Shown here piece after piece: positions 11,001-19,595 of a stretch of 64,000 nucleotides of DNA. The translations under genes and the position numbers were made by a program. The stretch is taken from assembly GCA_029251375.1 (NCBI GenBank), contig JAQXDL010000049.1, forward strand, positions 62,001-126,000, written 5' to 3'. The stretch is from Pseudomonadales bacterium. GTDB taxonomy: Bacteria > Pseudomonadota > Gammaproteobacteria > Pseudomonadales > Azotimanducaceae. A model generated the notes under the pieces. It was given only the letters and a program-made list of their open reading frames with translations, searched no databases and was not told the origin of the DNA. The first letter of the stretch is position 1. Every line of letters starts with the position of its first letter.

Positions 11001-12643
11001 CACTCAAGTGACATAACCACTTCTTCTCGAATCGAGTCGATTGGTGGATTTGTGATCTGTGCGAACAATTGTTTGAAATAGTCATATATCATACGCGACT
11101 TGTCGGACAAGCACGCTAATGCAGAGTCATTACCCATGGAGCCTAGCGGATCTCTCGCTTCGGTGACCATTGGCAGCAGCATAAACTGCATGGTCTCAAC
11201 GGTGTAACCAAAGGCTTGCATGCGATTTAGTAGTGTAGCGGGTTCAAATCCGTGCGCGTCTTTAGCAGCTGGAATATCCGCTAAGGTGAGTTTCTGATTG
11301 TTCAGCCACTCGCCATAAGGCCGGCGCCCTGAAAATTCCTGTTTCAACTCTTCATCAGGAATCAAACGTCCCTTTTCAAAATCAACGAGGAACATTTTAC
11401 CGGGTTGCAGGCGACCTTTTTCTTTAACGTTAGCCGGATCAACTGGCAGAACGCCAACTTCAGACGCCATGATGACCTTGTCGTCATTCGTAATATAGTA
11501 ACGGCTTGGACGAAGACCATTGCGATCAAGGGTCGCGCCAATATAGTGGCCATCAGTGAAAACGATCGAAGCCGGACCGTCCCAAGGTTCCATCAACGCA
11601 GAATTATATTCATAGAAATCACGTTTTTCTTGGCTCATATTGGTATCTGATTGCCAAGCTTCAGGCACCATCATCATCATGGCTTCCTGCAGAGATCGAC
11701 CGGACATGAGCATGAATTCAAGCACGTTGTCGAATGAACCAGAGTCTGAAAAGTCAGGCTCTACGATCGGGAATAATTTTTTAATATCATCGCCAAATAA
11801 CTCTGAAGCAACAACACCTTCGCGAGAAGTCATCTGATTTTTATTGCCGCGTAAGGTATTGATCTCGCCGTTGTGGCTCATATATCGCTTTGGTTGCGCA
11901 CGGTCCCAACTTGGGAAGGTGTTGGTGCTGAATCTTGAATGAACCATCGCCAGATGTGTTTCGAAGCGTTTGTCAGTCAGATCACCATAGAAAGGGAAGA
12001 GCTGTGCAGGGGTTAACATACCTTTATAGCAAATAACGTTGGGGGACAGAGAGCAGGCGTAAAGGAGGTGCCCTTGGGTTAGATCTGATCCACGGCGCAG
12101 TTTTTCAGTAAATCTGCGACGTATAATGTACAGCGCTCGGTCAAAGGCCTTCGGGTCGTCGAGGGTTGAGGCAATAAACAATTGCTCAATAAAAGGTTGT
12201 GCTGCATTAGCCGCAGGTCCGACATCGGCGCCCTGTGGGTCGACAGGCACAATCCGCCAGCCGATAAAGGTCTGCTTTTCCTCTGCAATGATGGCTTCAA
12301 TGGTATCTTTGCAAAATTGTCGTTCCGTCTCATCCTGTGGCAAAAAAATGTTGCCAACAGCGAATTTGCCCGCTTCTGGCAGGTCATAGCCAGCTTGCTT
12401 CGCGATCATTTGGAAAAACGCATGGGGCAACGCCGTCAGAATACCCGCGCCATCGCCGGTGTTTTCCTCGAAACCACATCCACCGCGATGATCCATACGG
12501 GAGTTGATATGGTAGGCATCGAGCATTATTTGATGGCTGGGTACACCCTTTATATTGGCGACAAAACCGACTCCACAGGAGTCTTTTTCGTTAGCCGGGT
12601 CGTACAGACCAACCTTGTCTGGAAATCCGCCTATTTTCATCAT
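8081..12643 (-). CDS. gltB: Glutamate synthase [NADPH] large subunit
   Basis: Alpha subunit of GOGAT: glutamine + 2-oxoglutarate + 2e- to two glutamate, central to ammonium assimilation. The class II amidotransferase nucleophile is Cys23 (KDSCGVGF), so residues 1-22 are a propeptide. The glutamine domain is followed by the central domain, the FMN-binding barrel ([32 protein letters not shown]) with its 3Fe-4S ligands ([13 protein letters not shown]), and the C-terminal GXGXG beta-helix domain. 1520 aa is normal. The start is ATG-ATG at 12643 with no strong Shine-Dalgarno. First gene of gltBD, divergent from the hairpin-rich region at 12761. Confidence 0.97.
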   Translation of the reverse strand: MMKIGGFPDKVGLYDPANEKDSCGVGFVANIKGVPSHQIMLDAYHINSRMDHRGGCGFEENTGDGAGILTALPHAFFQMIAKQAGYDLPEAGKFAVGNIFLPQDETERQFCKDTIEAIIAEEKQTFIGWRIVPVDPQGADVGPAANAAQPFIEQLFIASTLDDPKAFDRALYIIRRRFTEKLRRGSDLTQGHLLYACSLSPNVICYKGMLTPAQLFPFYGDLTDKRFETHLAMVHSRFSTNTFPSWDRAQPKRYMSHNGEINTLRGNKNQMTSREGVVASELFGDDIKKLFPIVEPDFSDSGSFDNVLEFMLMSGRSLQEAMMMMVPEAWQSDTNMSQEKRDFYEYNSALMEPWDGPASIVFTDGHYIGATLDRNGLRPSRYYITNDDKVIMASEVGVLPVDPANVKEKGRLQPGKMFLVDFEKGRLIPDEELKQEFSGRRPYGEWLNNQKLTLADIPAAKDAHGFEPATLLNRMQAFGYTVETMQFMLLPMVTEARDPLGSMGNDSALACLSDKSRMIYDYFKQLFAQITNPPIDSIREEVVMSLECFIGPEGNLLETTEQHVHRLKMPHPILSNEELTALKVMDHRGWKSQTIDITFAKAQGEEGLQAALDRICAEASAAISDGYSLIILSDRNISKDQMAISALVACGAVHHHLVANHERTRIGIVLETGEAREVHHHCLLTGYGADAINPYIAFEALWQAKADNLLDATEYPTDTSIVEAYKKAVAKGMLKVMAKMGISTLQSYKGAQIFEAVGLAQDIVNRSFVGTASRVEGINFDVLFQEMEVRHEIGYPKRQENLIPVLPNPGDIHYRKDGDAHMWDPTAIAHLQIASRTNSAASYAEFAKHTNEETTRRCTFRGLLTFKEGVNGGPIDIEEVEPAKDIVKRFCTGAMSFGSISAESHESLAIAMNRIGGKSNTGEGGEDSERFTPMENGDSKRSAIKQIASGRFGVTIWYLANSDELQIKIVQGAKPGEGGELPGDKVDNTIARLRHSTPGVGLISPPPHHDIYSIEDIAQLIHDLKNANPSARISVKLGSEIGVGTIAAGVTKAKTDHLVIAGHDGGTGASPITSIKHAGLPWELGIAETHQTLVMNNLRSRVYLQTDGQIKTGRDVAMAALLGAEEFGFATAPLITQGCIMMRKCHLNTCPVGIATQDKELRKKFSGKPEYVVNYFFMVAEELRQIMANLGFRTLNEMVGRADVLETNKALDHWKTNGLDFTAILHPAEKVFENTDTYRTQSQDHGLEKALDNELIALAKPALENGEKVDIELPIININRVVGTMLSHELAKATNGKLLPDDTINIKLNGSAGQSLGAWLASGITIKVEGDANDYVGKGLSGGKIAVYPPAVSQFKAEENILVGNVCLYGATSGEAYFRGIAAERFCVRNSGATAVVEGIGDHGCEYMTGGRVVILGATGRNFGAGMSGGVAYVWDKAGDFAKQCNTGTFELEGMTAEADIAELHTMIQNHLTYTGSAVASNILENWETELTRFVKVMPSDYKRVLMEMASENDISAATG

Positions 12644-12760
12644 GCTATCGCTAATAACCTATTTAAATACAGTTATCTGCACCCCATTAATTTAGGGGAC
12701 AGTAATCCACCCTGAGCTAAAACCCAGGTTTAAAATCTTTACACTGGCATTTCTTTCTTT

Positions 12761-13010
12761 AGGAGGTGCAAAAATGTCGAATCTTTTGCTGACTTACCAA
12801 CGAATTAGTCGTTTGCTGGTAAGGAAACTCACTGGTACTGGGCTCGTCTGGAGCCATCGCCTTAGTCGAGCAGTCGCCTGTCGGAGGCCTTCGCTTGATG
12901 GTCTAAGTAGTCTGAAGGAGCCCCATCTGCGTGGTGCTAGCAGCTATATGGTTCCTTCGCCTGATAAAGCCTTCTTTGGCGAGCCCGAAACAATACCATC
13001 AGGATGTGTA
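12761..13010 (+). ncRNA. Candidate structured RNA (chain of hairpins) upstream of gltB
   Basis: Consecutive complementary arms are visible on the + strand. Stem A: CTTACCA 12793-12799 with TGGTAAG 12817-12823, plus ACGA/TCGT inside. Stem B: GGCTC 12841-12845 with GAGCC 12851-12855. Alternative stem C: CCATC 12854-12858 with GATGG 12897-12901. Stem D: nine pairs, GAAGGAGCC 12914-12922 with GGTTCCTTC 12950-12958. Stem E: CCTGAT 12960-12965 with ATCAGG 12998-13003, enclosing GCC/GGC. Such regular pairing is unusual for coding DNA here. No intrinsic terminator was recognised at its end, no conserved promoter is clear, and it matches no RNA family I can recall (not tmRNA, 6S, RNase P or SRP). The same bases also hold a small ORF, listed separately. 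Confidence 0.4.
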
Positions 13011-13034
13011 AAGTCAAGTTTTTGGTACCCATGA
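12774..13034 (+). CDS. Possible small protein (86 aa), alternative reading of the hairpin-rich region
   Basis: An ATG at 12774 follows an almost ideal Shine-Dalgarno (AGGAGGTG, 12761-12768) at good spacing and opens 86 codons ending at TGA 13032-13034. The predicted product is rich in Ser, Arg and Leu, has no signal peptide, no membrane segment and no motif I recognise. Composition and strong base pairing make an RNA function at least as likely. It could be a translated leader or a dual-function RNA. Not recognised as any known family. Confidence 0.3.
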   Translation: MSNLLLTYQRISRLLVRKLTGTGLVWSHRLSRAVACRRPSLDGLSSLKEPHLRGASSYMVPSPDKAFFGEPETIPSGCVKSSFWYP

Positions 13035-13152
13035 AACATTGGAATACTAGTTATAACATGTTGTTTATTAAAGTAATTTTTGATATTCGGGGTATATTCC
13101 GAAGGTGACCTAAAGAGATACGTTGATAGATGTTGTGTGGATTGATTTCGAA

Positions 13153-13206
13153 CAACTATTCAAGCAAGTATTCGAGCAGTAATTCGAGCAACTATTCGAG
13201 CAACTA
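13153..13206. repeat. 12-nt tandem repeat, about 4.5 copies
   Basis: Units at 13153, 13165, 13177 and 13189 (consensus CAACTATTCGAG, one to three differences) plus a half unit at 13201-13206. The last half unit overlaps the stop codon (13204-13206) of the convergent-side ATPase gene, so the array lies immediately 3' of that gene. Confidence 0.9.
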
Positions 13207-13992
13207 CAGATGGCGAAGAAAGCTCGCAGGATCATTCAAAAATGCCTTAGTAATTTCAACGTGCTCAACTTGATCCCAGGGCACTGAGGTTATTCGATTA
13301 TCAAATTGCAATATCTCCGCGTCAGGCAATGCCATCAAAATGGGTGAGTGCGTGGCGATGATAAATTGGCAGTTTTGAGCTGCCATAGATCGAATCATGG
13401 ACAGTAAGGATAGCTGTCTGATCGGTGATAGTGGGGTTTCTGGTTCATCTAACAAATATAAACCGTTGCGATGAATGCGGCTCTGCATTACTTCCAAGAA
13501 CCACTCTCCATGTGACTTTCCGTCGGGTTTTTCGCCATAACGTGAGGTGAATGCGTGTCGTTGTCCAGCGACGGCACCCATGGCGAGTGTCCTACCGTAG
13601 CCACTAAGGTCCTTATTGAAATCCTCTGATATCTCATCAAGCTCGGACAATTCGGAACTCACTCGACGGGTAAAGCCGATGGCATCTTCTGCTCTAAAAA
13701 ACAATTTATTTCGAGGGTGTTTGCGACGTGAAAATGTAAGGTGTTGAGCAAGTTTGCGCGCCTCATTCAGCATCGGTTCTCGCCCAACATCCTGTGCACC
13801 GACGTTGGGGCATTTCAGTCCCACCGCAATTGCTTCTAAAAGCGTCGACTTGCCACTGCCGTTTTCACCAACTAAAAAGGTTACAGCTGACCTAAATTCA
13901 ATTGGCGCAAAAGCTTCGATAACCGGCAGTGTAAATGGATAGCCGTTCGGTAGCGGACCGCTTTTCATCGAAATTCGGTTCAGGAAGACCAT
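13204..13992 (-). CDS. Stand-alone AAA/ABC-type ATPase (COG3910-like)
   Basis: A single ATPase domain of 262 aa resembling the predicted-ATPase family COG3910. It has Walker A GENGSGKST (residues 43-51), a Walker B YLLDEPETPLSP typical of SMC/ABC-like proteins, and a switch ATHSPILMALP. No membrane segment and no partner gene are visible. The biological role of this family is not established. Such ATPases occur both as housekeeping proteins and as parts of defence modules, but no nuclease or toxin lies beside it here. A monocistronic unit is likely, followed directly by a 12-nt tandem repeat. Confidence 0.75.
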   Translation of the reverse strand: MVFLNRISMKSGPLPNGYPFTLPVIEAFAPIEFRSAVTFLVGENGSGKSTLLEAIAVGLKCPNVGAQDVGREPMLNEARKLAQHLTFSRRKHPRNKLFFRAEDAIGFTRRVSSELSELDEISEDFNKDLSGYGRTLAMGAVAGQRHAFTSRYGEKPDGKSHGEWFLEVMQSRIHRNGLYLLDEPETPLSPIRQLSLLSMIRSMAAQNCQFIIATHSPILMALPDAEILQFDNRITSVPWDQVEHVEITKAFLNDPASFLRHL

Positions 13993-14107
13993 TTCTCAGT
14001 GATACCCCGTTAAAGGATGTTTGGGCAGTTTAAAACTGCCGCTAAAAAGGAAATATTCAGTATGAAACGGCTAGTTTTGATTTTGTAGTCCATTTTGTCA
14101 TTTCACT

Positions 14108-14116
14108 TGCTATAAT
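14108..14116 (+). promoter_or_regulatory. Extended -10 promoter of mdh
   Basis: TGCTATAAT is a perfect -10 hexamer (14111-14116) with the extended TG-N motif. No good -35 is present at 16-18 bp, as is usual for extended -10 promoters. It lies 37 nt upstream of the mdh start codon. Confidence 0.7.
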
Positions 14117-14153
14117 CGCGCTCTTTTCAAAATCAACGTTCCAAGGACTTAAC

Positions 14154-15134
14154 ATGAAACAACCCGTACGAGTCGCAGTAACAGGTGCTGCAGGTCAAAT
14201 CAGCTATTCATTATTGTTCAAGATCGCCTCGGGCCAGATGTTGGGTCTCGACCAACCGGTGATTTTGCAGTTGCTTGAGATACCTCCCGCAATGGAAGCA
14301 CTTAGTGGCGTCGTAATGGAAATCGATGATTGCGCATTCCCGTTGGTTCAGCAGATTATTCAAACTGATAATCCTGATGTCGCGTTCAAAGATGTCGACT
14401 ATGCCATGTTGGTTGGTTCTCGCCCTAGAGGACCCGGTATGGAGCGAAAGGATTTGCTCGAAGCTAATGCGGCGATCTTTTCGGTTCAAGGTAAAGCACT
14501 TAATGACAATGCATCGAAGAGCGTTAGAGTATTGGTTGTCGGCAACCCTGCCAACACAAACTGTCTGATCGCACAAAGAAACGCACCGGACCTAGATCCA
14601 AGACAATTCACGGCAATGACGCGTTTGGATCATAATCGCGCCATGACCCAGCTTGCGCAGAAGACAGGTAAGCACGTGACAGACGTTAAAGGTTTAGCAA
14701 TCTGGGGTAACCACTCCGCGACGCAATACCCGGATATCAGTTACGCATCGGTTGACGGCAAAGCGGCAACTGAGCTTGTTGATCAGGCGTGGGTAGAGTC
14801 CGATTTTATTCCGACTGTGCAGCAGCGTGGCGCGGCAATTATTAAAGCGCGCGGTTTAAGTAGTGCGGCTTCTGCTGCAAATGCAGCGACCGAGCACATG
14901 CGAGATTGGGCCTTAGGTTCAAATGGCGAAATTGTCAGCATGGGTATTTATTCTGATGGTAGCTATGGCATCGCTGAAGGTCTTATCTACTCCTTCCCTT
15001 GTATCTGTGAAGGCGGTGATTGGATGATTGTTCAAGGTCAGGAAATTAGCGATTTCAGTCGTGGCAAGATGACTGAAACCGAAACTGAACTTTCAGAAGA
15101 ACGCGATGCAGTAAGCGACTTGTTACCTTCTTAG
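14154..15134 (+). CDS. mdh: Malate dehydrogenase
   Basis: Cytosolic-type NAD-dependent malate dehydrogenase (TCA cycle, malate to oxaloacetate). Rossmann motif [14 protein letters not shown] at the N-terminus. The substrate arginines are in [21 protein letters not shown] follows, and the catalytic His is in [12 protein letters not shown]. Length 326 aa. It belongs to the eukaryotic-cytosol/plant-like MDH group common in many proteobacteria rather than the E. coli type. AAGGA upstream gives good spacing to ATG 14154. It has its own promoter (extended -10 at 14108) and terminator (15157). Confidence 0.96.
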   Translation: MKQPVRVAVTGAAGQISYSLLFKIASGQMLGLDQPVILQLLEIPPAMEALSGVVMEIDDCAFPLVQQIIQTDNPDVAFKDVDYAMLVGSRPRGPGMERKDLLEANAAIFSVQGKALNDNASKSVRVLVVGNPANTNCLIAQRNAPDLDPRQFTAMTRLDHNRAMTQLAQKTGKHVTDVKGLAIWGNHSATQYPDISYASVDGKAATELVDQAWVESDFIPTVQQRGAAIIKARGLSSAASAANAATEHMRDWALGSNGEIVSMGIYSDGSYGIAEGLIYSFPCICEGGDWMIVQGQEISDFSRGKMTETETELSEERDAVSDLLPS

Positions 15135-15156
15135 CGTTAAACGTAAGCATGATTAA

Positions 15157-15181
15157 AGGTGCCTGATGGCACCTTTTTTTT
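15157..15181 (+). terminator. Intrinsic terminator of mdh
   Basis: Stem AGGTGCC (15158-15164) with GGCACCT (15169-15175) around a TGAT loop, followed by a run of seven T (15175-15181), 23 nt after the mdh stop. Confidence 0.93.
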
Positions 15182-15244
15182 GCCTAATTTTTGAGATATC
15201 AATGATGTGTAATTTGATCTGCTAAAGGCACGGCGTAGCCATAG

Positions 15245-16615
15245 TCACTTGAGGTTAGGCACCGCGACTAATGCGACAGTATTTTTTTCGGAGCGGTTGG
15301 CCAACTTCAACGACGTTGCTGTGCCGGGTATTAAATAAGCTTGCTCGACTTCCATATTGATATTTTTAGCGCGATTCGGGCCACCTTGCGAAACAACAGA
15401 ACAACCTGCGACGCCAATCACTAGGCCGTAGTGCTCAATGTTCATCTCATATGCCTGCGAAGGGTTTAATGTCACCCGAATCGCCGTAAACTCCGGAAAT
15501 TCTGCAATAGTTTCAACCAACACACCTTCTTCGGACTCGATGATTTTAAGGCTAGTCTCAGCTTCCGTATCTATGTCAATTTTATCGAGGACAGTCTCCG
15601 TGTCCCAGTGGTCTTGAGTCATGACCTTTTGAGCAAACGATAAAATGTGTCGTTCATAGTGTGCGGTTTGAAACTCGATAACCCTAACGCCATTTTGAAG
15701 CGAGTGAGGAATCAAAGGTTTCACGCGAATCACATCACCAACGCGAATTGGTTTCATATTCGTAAACGCGTACATTGCCTCTCGACATTTGATTTCCTCC
15801 TCGCAAAGATGCTGAGGCAGTTCAGCGAGCCACTGTCGCTGTTGGGTTGGTGAAACAACTTCGCTCGCCGCATGACCATCGGATTGCTTCTTCGTTTCTA
15901 GCAGGCCATCAATTTGGTTTCGCACAGATTGGTACTGCTGTACGGATTGTAAATAAGCAGCTTTGAACGCTTGATCAGTAGGATAAAGTGCGCGTTTTTT
16001 TGGACTAAACCCGTAACGTATTTGACCTGTGCCGGAAGGCCAAGCGTCAGAATCGACATGAGTGACGACATACACTTCAATTTTGTGTTCGTGTACTTCG
16101 AAGTAAAGCTCGCCATACTGGCTGTCGGGTAAAGGGTCGAGGATTTTTAGAAGCAAAATGTCGGCACTACTTTGACCAGACAAGATGTTTTCATCCAAGT
16201 CCAACAGCCAAGGTAAGGGTGTGTCGTTTACTCGGCAGACACCTCTGGCTTCAATGCCTGTGTACCAAATTTCCTGTCCCCATGGCTTCTTTATGTGTTC
16301 TGTTTGAAGTTTCCATGGGTTAAGTAAATCGATAGCGTTTACGTTCCAATAATCCATTTGTGTCTTGAAGTGGGCGATTGGATCAGTCTTCTTATCAAAG
16401 GCTAAAAATGTATCTTGGTTGTTGATTATGGCCACTTGCCTTGAGCCTTTTTCAAATAGCAATATGACAGATAATTCAACGGTGCCGGTTTGATTCGGTG
16501 CTGCGTTGTAAAATTGGTTGTGTGAAAATTTGAAGAGAACACAGCGAGGCACGACATCTGCGTTTATAGCAAATGCTGTTTGCGGGTCTGTAATTAATCC
16601 TAATGAAACGATCAT
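15245..16615 (-). CDS. Type I phosphomannose isomerase-like cupin protein
   Basis: The middle and C-terminal parts carry signatures of class I mannose-6-phosphate isomerase: KPWGQEIWY, the segment DVIRVKPLIPHSLQNGVRVIEFQTAHYERH, and a C-terminal cupin ending LIPGTATSLKLANR. The usual QVHP...E metal loop is not obvious; a region FEVHEHKIEVYVVTHVD sits in its place. At 456 aa it has about 90 extra N-terminal residues of unknown role. A sugar-phosphate isomerase role is plausible but the substrate cannot be told. TATAAT lies six bases before the ATG, so the transcript may be leaderless. No operon partner. Confidence 0.7.
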   Translation of the reverse strand: MIVSLGLITDPQTAFAINADVVPRCVLFKFSHNQFYNAAPNQTGTVELSVILLFEKGSRQVAIINNQDTFLAFDKKTDPIAHFKTQMDYWNVNAIDLLNPWKLQTEHIKKPWGQEIWYTGIEARGVCRVNDTPLPWLLDLDENILSGQSSADILLLKILDPLPDSQYGELYFEVHEHKIEVYVVTHVDSDAWPSGTGQIRYGFSPKKRALYPTDQAFKAAYLQSVQQYQSVRNQIDGLLETKKQSDGHAASEVVSPTQQRQWLAELPQHLCEEEIKCREAMYAFTNMKPIRVGDVIRVKPLIPHSLQNGVRVIEFQTAHYERHILSFAQKVMTQDHWDTETVLDKIDIDTEAETSLKIIESEEGVLVETIAEFPEFTAIRVTLNPSQAYEMNIEHYGLVIGVAGCSVVSQGGPNRAKNINMEVEQAYLIPGTATSLKLANRSEKNTVALVAVPNLK

Positions 16616-16686
16616 AAGCGCATTATATTACGAATTCAGCGTGCGTGTCGGTTTGGGGAACTGTTCTCTGAGATGTTGATCTGGTT

Positions 16687-17196
16687 TTAGTTTTTAGCGT
16701 GTTTAAAAGCAGTGCTGGCAAGAATAAAAACGGCGATGAAAGTGAGTACCATAGCGGCACCGCCACCTAAAAATGCTAATGCACCAAAAATCTCCCCCTC
16801 ACCATAGGGTGTCGCAGAAACCGATAAGCCACGATTGGATGAAAAGTTACCGGCCCAATAGAAGATGGTGTTGCCCCAGCCGGTAATGATCATTGCCCAT
16901 CCTACCCAAAAGCAACGATTACCCTCGAGATTGAGTTTATGCATTGCTAGGGCGATAGCGATGATCATAACGCCATTTAAGATGCCGCCAACATGAGCGG
17001 CTTGCCAACCCCGTGTTGAGCCAGGTATTGAGACCTCCCAAACAGGTAACGGCCAAATGGTTACCGCATCGAGCAGTGAGAAAATGAGCGCGATACCGGC
17101 AACTAGTCCAATGCCCAAGACGATCATACCGTGACCGATAACGCGATAAAATAATTGCGAGGATTGTGACGCATTCAGATCGGTATTCATTTTCAT
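16687..17196 (-). CDS. Styrene oxide isomerase (StyC/SOI) family membrane protein
   Basis: Four predicted membrane helices in 169 aa, matching the size of StyC. Family signatures are present: GHG near the start of helix 1, PGSTRGWQAAHVGGILNGVM, and GNTIFYWAGNFSSNRGL. StyC uses heme b held by His58 and Tyr103, with Asn64 near the epoxide. The aligned residues here are His68, Tyr113 and Asn74, all kept at the same mutual spacing. SOI carries out the Meinwald rearrangement of aryl epoxides to aldehydes. No styrene monooxygenase is beside it, so the natural substrate is unknown. Often annotated only as a hypothetical protein. Confidence 0.78.
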   Translation of the reverse strand: MKMNTDLNASQSSQLFYRVIGHGMIVLGIGLVAGIALIFSLLDAVTIWPLPVWEVSIPGSTRGWQAAHVGGILNGVMIIAIALAMHKLNLEGNRCFWVGWAMIITGWGNTIFYWAGNFSSNRGLSVSATPYGEGEIFGALAFLGGGAAMVLTFIAVFILASTAFKHAKN

Positions 17197-17436
17197 GTCC
17201 TATTTCAATGATGACTTGATTGAATCATGTTTAGGCTACCTTCATCCTTTAAACGAAACAATTGGCCGTGAACTACTAGGCGCTGTAAGACTGCTATTTA
17301 CTTTTCGAGTATCGACAAGTAGATGCCGCGAGTCGAGGCAGAATGTCATAAATGATCAGGTCCGGTTCTGGCTAGCTTAAGTGGTCTAGGTTGAATTAAG
17401 CTGACAAACATCGATTCTATCCGACGGTAAATAAGG

Positions 17437-18990
17437 TTGAACGAGCAATTATTTGAAAATGCGCGACAGGCGAGGGACCCAAGGTTTGATGGGCGTTTTT
17501 TCGTTGCTGTCAAAACCACAGGTATCTATTGCCGTCCCGTGTGTAAGGTGAAAATACCGCTTGCCAAGAATGTGGATTTCTATGGGTCAGCGGCAGCGGC
17601 GCAAGAAGCAGGTTTTCGACCTTGCTTGCGATGCCGACCGGAATCCGCGCCGGGCACCCCTGCTTGGAAGGGGACATCGACAACGGTCAATCGTGCTCTG
17701 CGACTAATCTCAGAAGGGGCTCTGGATTCCGGTTCTATTGGCGCGCTAAGTGATCGGCTCGGAATCACGCCTCGCCATTTGTCCAGATTATTCTCACAGC
17801 ATATCGGCGTCGCGCCGAAAGCCGTGGCGCAAACACGTCGACTTCAAATCGCAAAAAAGTTACTTGATGAAACACCGTTCTCAATAACAGATATAGCATT
17901 GCTATCAGGTTACAGGAGCGTGCGGCGATTTAATGATCATTTCAAACAAGTTTACGCAAGAAGCCCAAGCTCTCTTCGTCAAAAACCGCTTCGTCAAAAA
18001 CCGCTTCGTCAAAAAACGGTCAAGCCAGACAGTGATATCGTTGAAGAGGGTTTTAACTTAAGACTGAGTTATCGGCCTCCCTTTGATTTCAAAGGTATTC
18101 TTAACTTTTTAAAAGTGCGAGCTGTACCTGGCGTTGAGTTTATCGACGCCGCGCATTATCGTCGCGTCATCAAGACTCAACAGGGAACCGGTTTATTGGC
18201 AGTTGGCTTGGACGAAGTGGCTCGACAGTTAACGGTCCAGGTAACAGGGATATTGCCTGATGAGTTAGTGCCGCTGCTTGAAAAGGTTAAACGGATTTTT
18301 GATCTGGATGCTGATCCGATTGAAATTAACGATGTGATTGGTGCAGATCGTCGAATGCGGAAAATCCTCGCAGAGAATCCCGGTCAGCGCGTGCCTGGTT
18401 GCTGGGATCCGTTTGAGATTGCAGTACGCGCGATTGTTGGCCAACAGGTTTCAGTCAAAGGAGCAACAACCGTCATGGGGCGGATTGCTGCAATCTACGG
18501 ACTTAAAAACCTCGACGGCATTGGCCGACAAGATGTTGATCTAAACGCTATTGATTCAGCAGGGGCTCGTGCGCCAGACAACAAGTTAGTCAAAAATGCA
18601 CTCGGCATAAGCTTTCCTAGGCCAGAAGATTTGTCTGATCTAGACGTTACGAGTTTGTCGATGCCGACGCGACGTGCGCAGGCTATAAAAGATATGAGTC
18701 GAGCGTTAGTCGATGGCGATGTCAGCTTTGATACGTCAGTTTCCTTAGATGAACTCAAGCTTAGTTTGATTAATATAAAAGGCATCGGTCCATGGACAGC
18801 TGAGTACATTGCAATGCGTGCGGTAAATGACCCCAACGCATTTTTACACAGTGATCTTGTATTGCTGAAAGTTGCCGCAGCGCAATTTTCGATAGACAAG
18901 CCCGATCAGCTGCTGGAATTGTCGAAAGCTTGGCAGCCTTGGCGGGCATACGCAGGTCTGCATCTTTGGCGTCAGGCTGCTAAAAAATAA
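17437..18990 (+). CDS. Ada-type regulator fused to AlkA-type 3-methyladenine DNA glycosylase
   Basis: A three-part alkylation-repair protein of 517 aa. Residues 1-75 form the Ada N-domain with zinc/methyl-acceptor cysteines C32, C36, C63 and C66 (CX3C-X26-CX2C, as in E. coli Ada). Residues about 85-185 form an AraC-type HTH (LSDRLGITPRHLSRLF). Residues about 205-517 are AlkA N-terminal and HhH-GPD domains with GIGPWTAEY and the catalytic Asp in FLHSD. TTG 17437 is the first usable start (in-frame stop at 17428). The linker holds three copies of a 15-nt repeat. It heads a likely operon with ogt; self-methylation probably activates it. Confidence 0.93.
   Translation: MNEQLFENARQARDPRFDGRFFVAVKTTGIYCRPVCKVKIPLAKNVDFYGSAAAAQEAGFRPCLRCRPESAPGTPAWKGTSTTVNRALRLISEGALDSGSIGALSDRLGITPRHLSRLFSQHIGVAPKAVAQTRRLQIAKKLLDETPFSITDIALLSGYRSVRRFNDHFKQVYARSPSSLRQKPLRQKPLRQKTVKPDSDIVEEGFNLRLSYRPPFDFKGILNFLKVRAVPGVEFIDAAHYRRVIKTQQGTGLLAVGLDEVARQLTVQVTGILPDELVPLLEKVKRIFDLDADPIEINDVIGADRRMRKILAENPGQRVPGCWDPFEIAVRAIVGQQVSVKGATTVMGRIAAIYGLKNLDGIGRQDVDLNAIDSAGARAPDNKLVKNALGISFPRPEDLSDLDVTSLSMPTRRAQAIKDMSRALVDGDVSFDTSVSLDELKLSLINIKGIGPWTAEYIAMRAVNDPNAFLHSDLVLLKVAAAQFSIDKPDQLLELSKAWQPWRAYAGLHLWRQAAKK
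17974..18018 (+). repeat. 15-nt in-frame tandem repeat (3 copies) in the Ada-AlkA linker
   Basis: CTTCGTCAAAAACCG occurs exactly at 17974-17988 and 17989-18003, and with one mismatch at 18004-18018. It encodes LRQKP-LRQKP-LRQKT between the HTH and the glycosylase domain, so copy number would alter linker length without a frameshift. Confidence 0.95.
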
Positions 18991-19007
18991 CCTATATGGA
19001 GAAGCTC

Positions 19008-19502
19008 ATGAACTATCGATATATGGACTCACCCATCGGCGCGCTGTTGTTAGCGGAGCAGCAGGGCGCCTTGTGCGTTATTGGTTTCCCGTCGGGCAAG
19101 GGGCGGGTCATGCCTGAGCCGGATTGGACTCAACAGAATGGTTGCTGCGAAGAGGCGGTTGTTCAACTGCAAGAATATTTCGCCGGTGCAAGAACCGTTT
19201 TTGATTTGACCCTCGCGCCAACCGGTACGGCGTTTCAGTTAAAAGTGCTGGATGCGCTGTTAGCTATACCCTTTGGGGAAACCCGGAGCTATGCGGATAT
19301 CGCTACAAAAATAGGTAGACCAAAAGCCGTTCGAGCAGTCGGCACAGCCAATGGACGTAATCCATTGCCGATTGTCATTCCATGCCATCGTGTTATTGGT
19401 ACCAATGGCAGTCTGACGGGGTTTGGTGGTGGGCTTGATACCAAAGCTTTTCTGCTCAACCTTGAGGGTGTGCAAGGACATCAATCCAGTTTGTTTGATT
19501 GA
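19008..19502 (+). CDS. ogt: Methylated-DNA--protein-cysteine S-methyltransferase
   Basis: Suicide enzyme that moves methyl groups from O6-methylguanine (and O4-methylthymine) onto its own Cys. The active-site motif PIVIPCHRVIG, the DNA-binding helix with the Arg finger (GRPKAVRAVGTANGRNPLPI) and the C-terminal GFGGGLDTK are all intact. GGAG at 18998-19001 is well spaced for ATG 19008; an upstream ATG at 18996 is less likely. It begins 17 nt after the Ada-AlkA stop, giving a compact alkylation-repair operon. Confidence 0.95.
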   Translation: MNYRYMDSPIGALLLAEQQGALCVIGFPSGKGRVMPEPDWTQQNGCCEEAVVQLQEYFAGARTVFDLTLAPTGTAFQLKVLDALLAIPFGETRSYADIATKIGRPKAVRAVGTANGRNPLPIVIPCHRVIGTNGSLTGFGGGLDTKAFLLNLEGVQGHQSSLFD

Positions 19503-19595
19503 TCAATTTATCGCTGAGTAGAGTAAAAGCAGGAGCCCGTTTGTATTGTCTTGGTAGATTTTAGGTTTTGATGGTTCTGATCTAAATCAGTCGCT

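Noticed and set aside
8167-12715. Many plus-strand frames of 60-180 codons across gltD-gltB
   Set aside because: All are antisense to long, family-matching GltB/GltD frames and none has a motif or ribosome-binding site.
12761-13004. CsrB/RsmZ-like sRNA based on six GGA motifs, including CAGGATG
   Set aside because: Six GGA trinucleotides in about 250 nt is only slightly above chance, most are not in hairpin loops, and no GacA/UvrY box was found upstream. Kept as a generic structured-RNA candidate instead.
13204-13992. ATPase as part of a defence island (OLD/RloC-like)
   Set aside because: No nuclease, toxin, methylase or integrase lies beside it; neighbours are housekeeping genes. The motif set fits a stand-alone COG3910-like ATPase.
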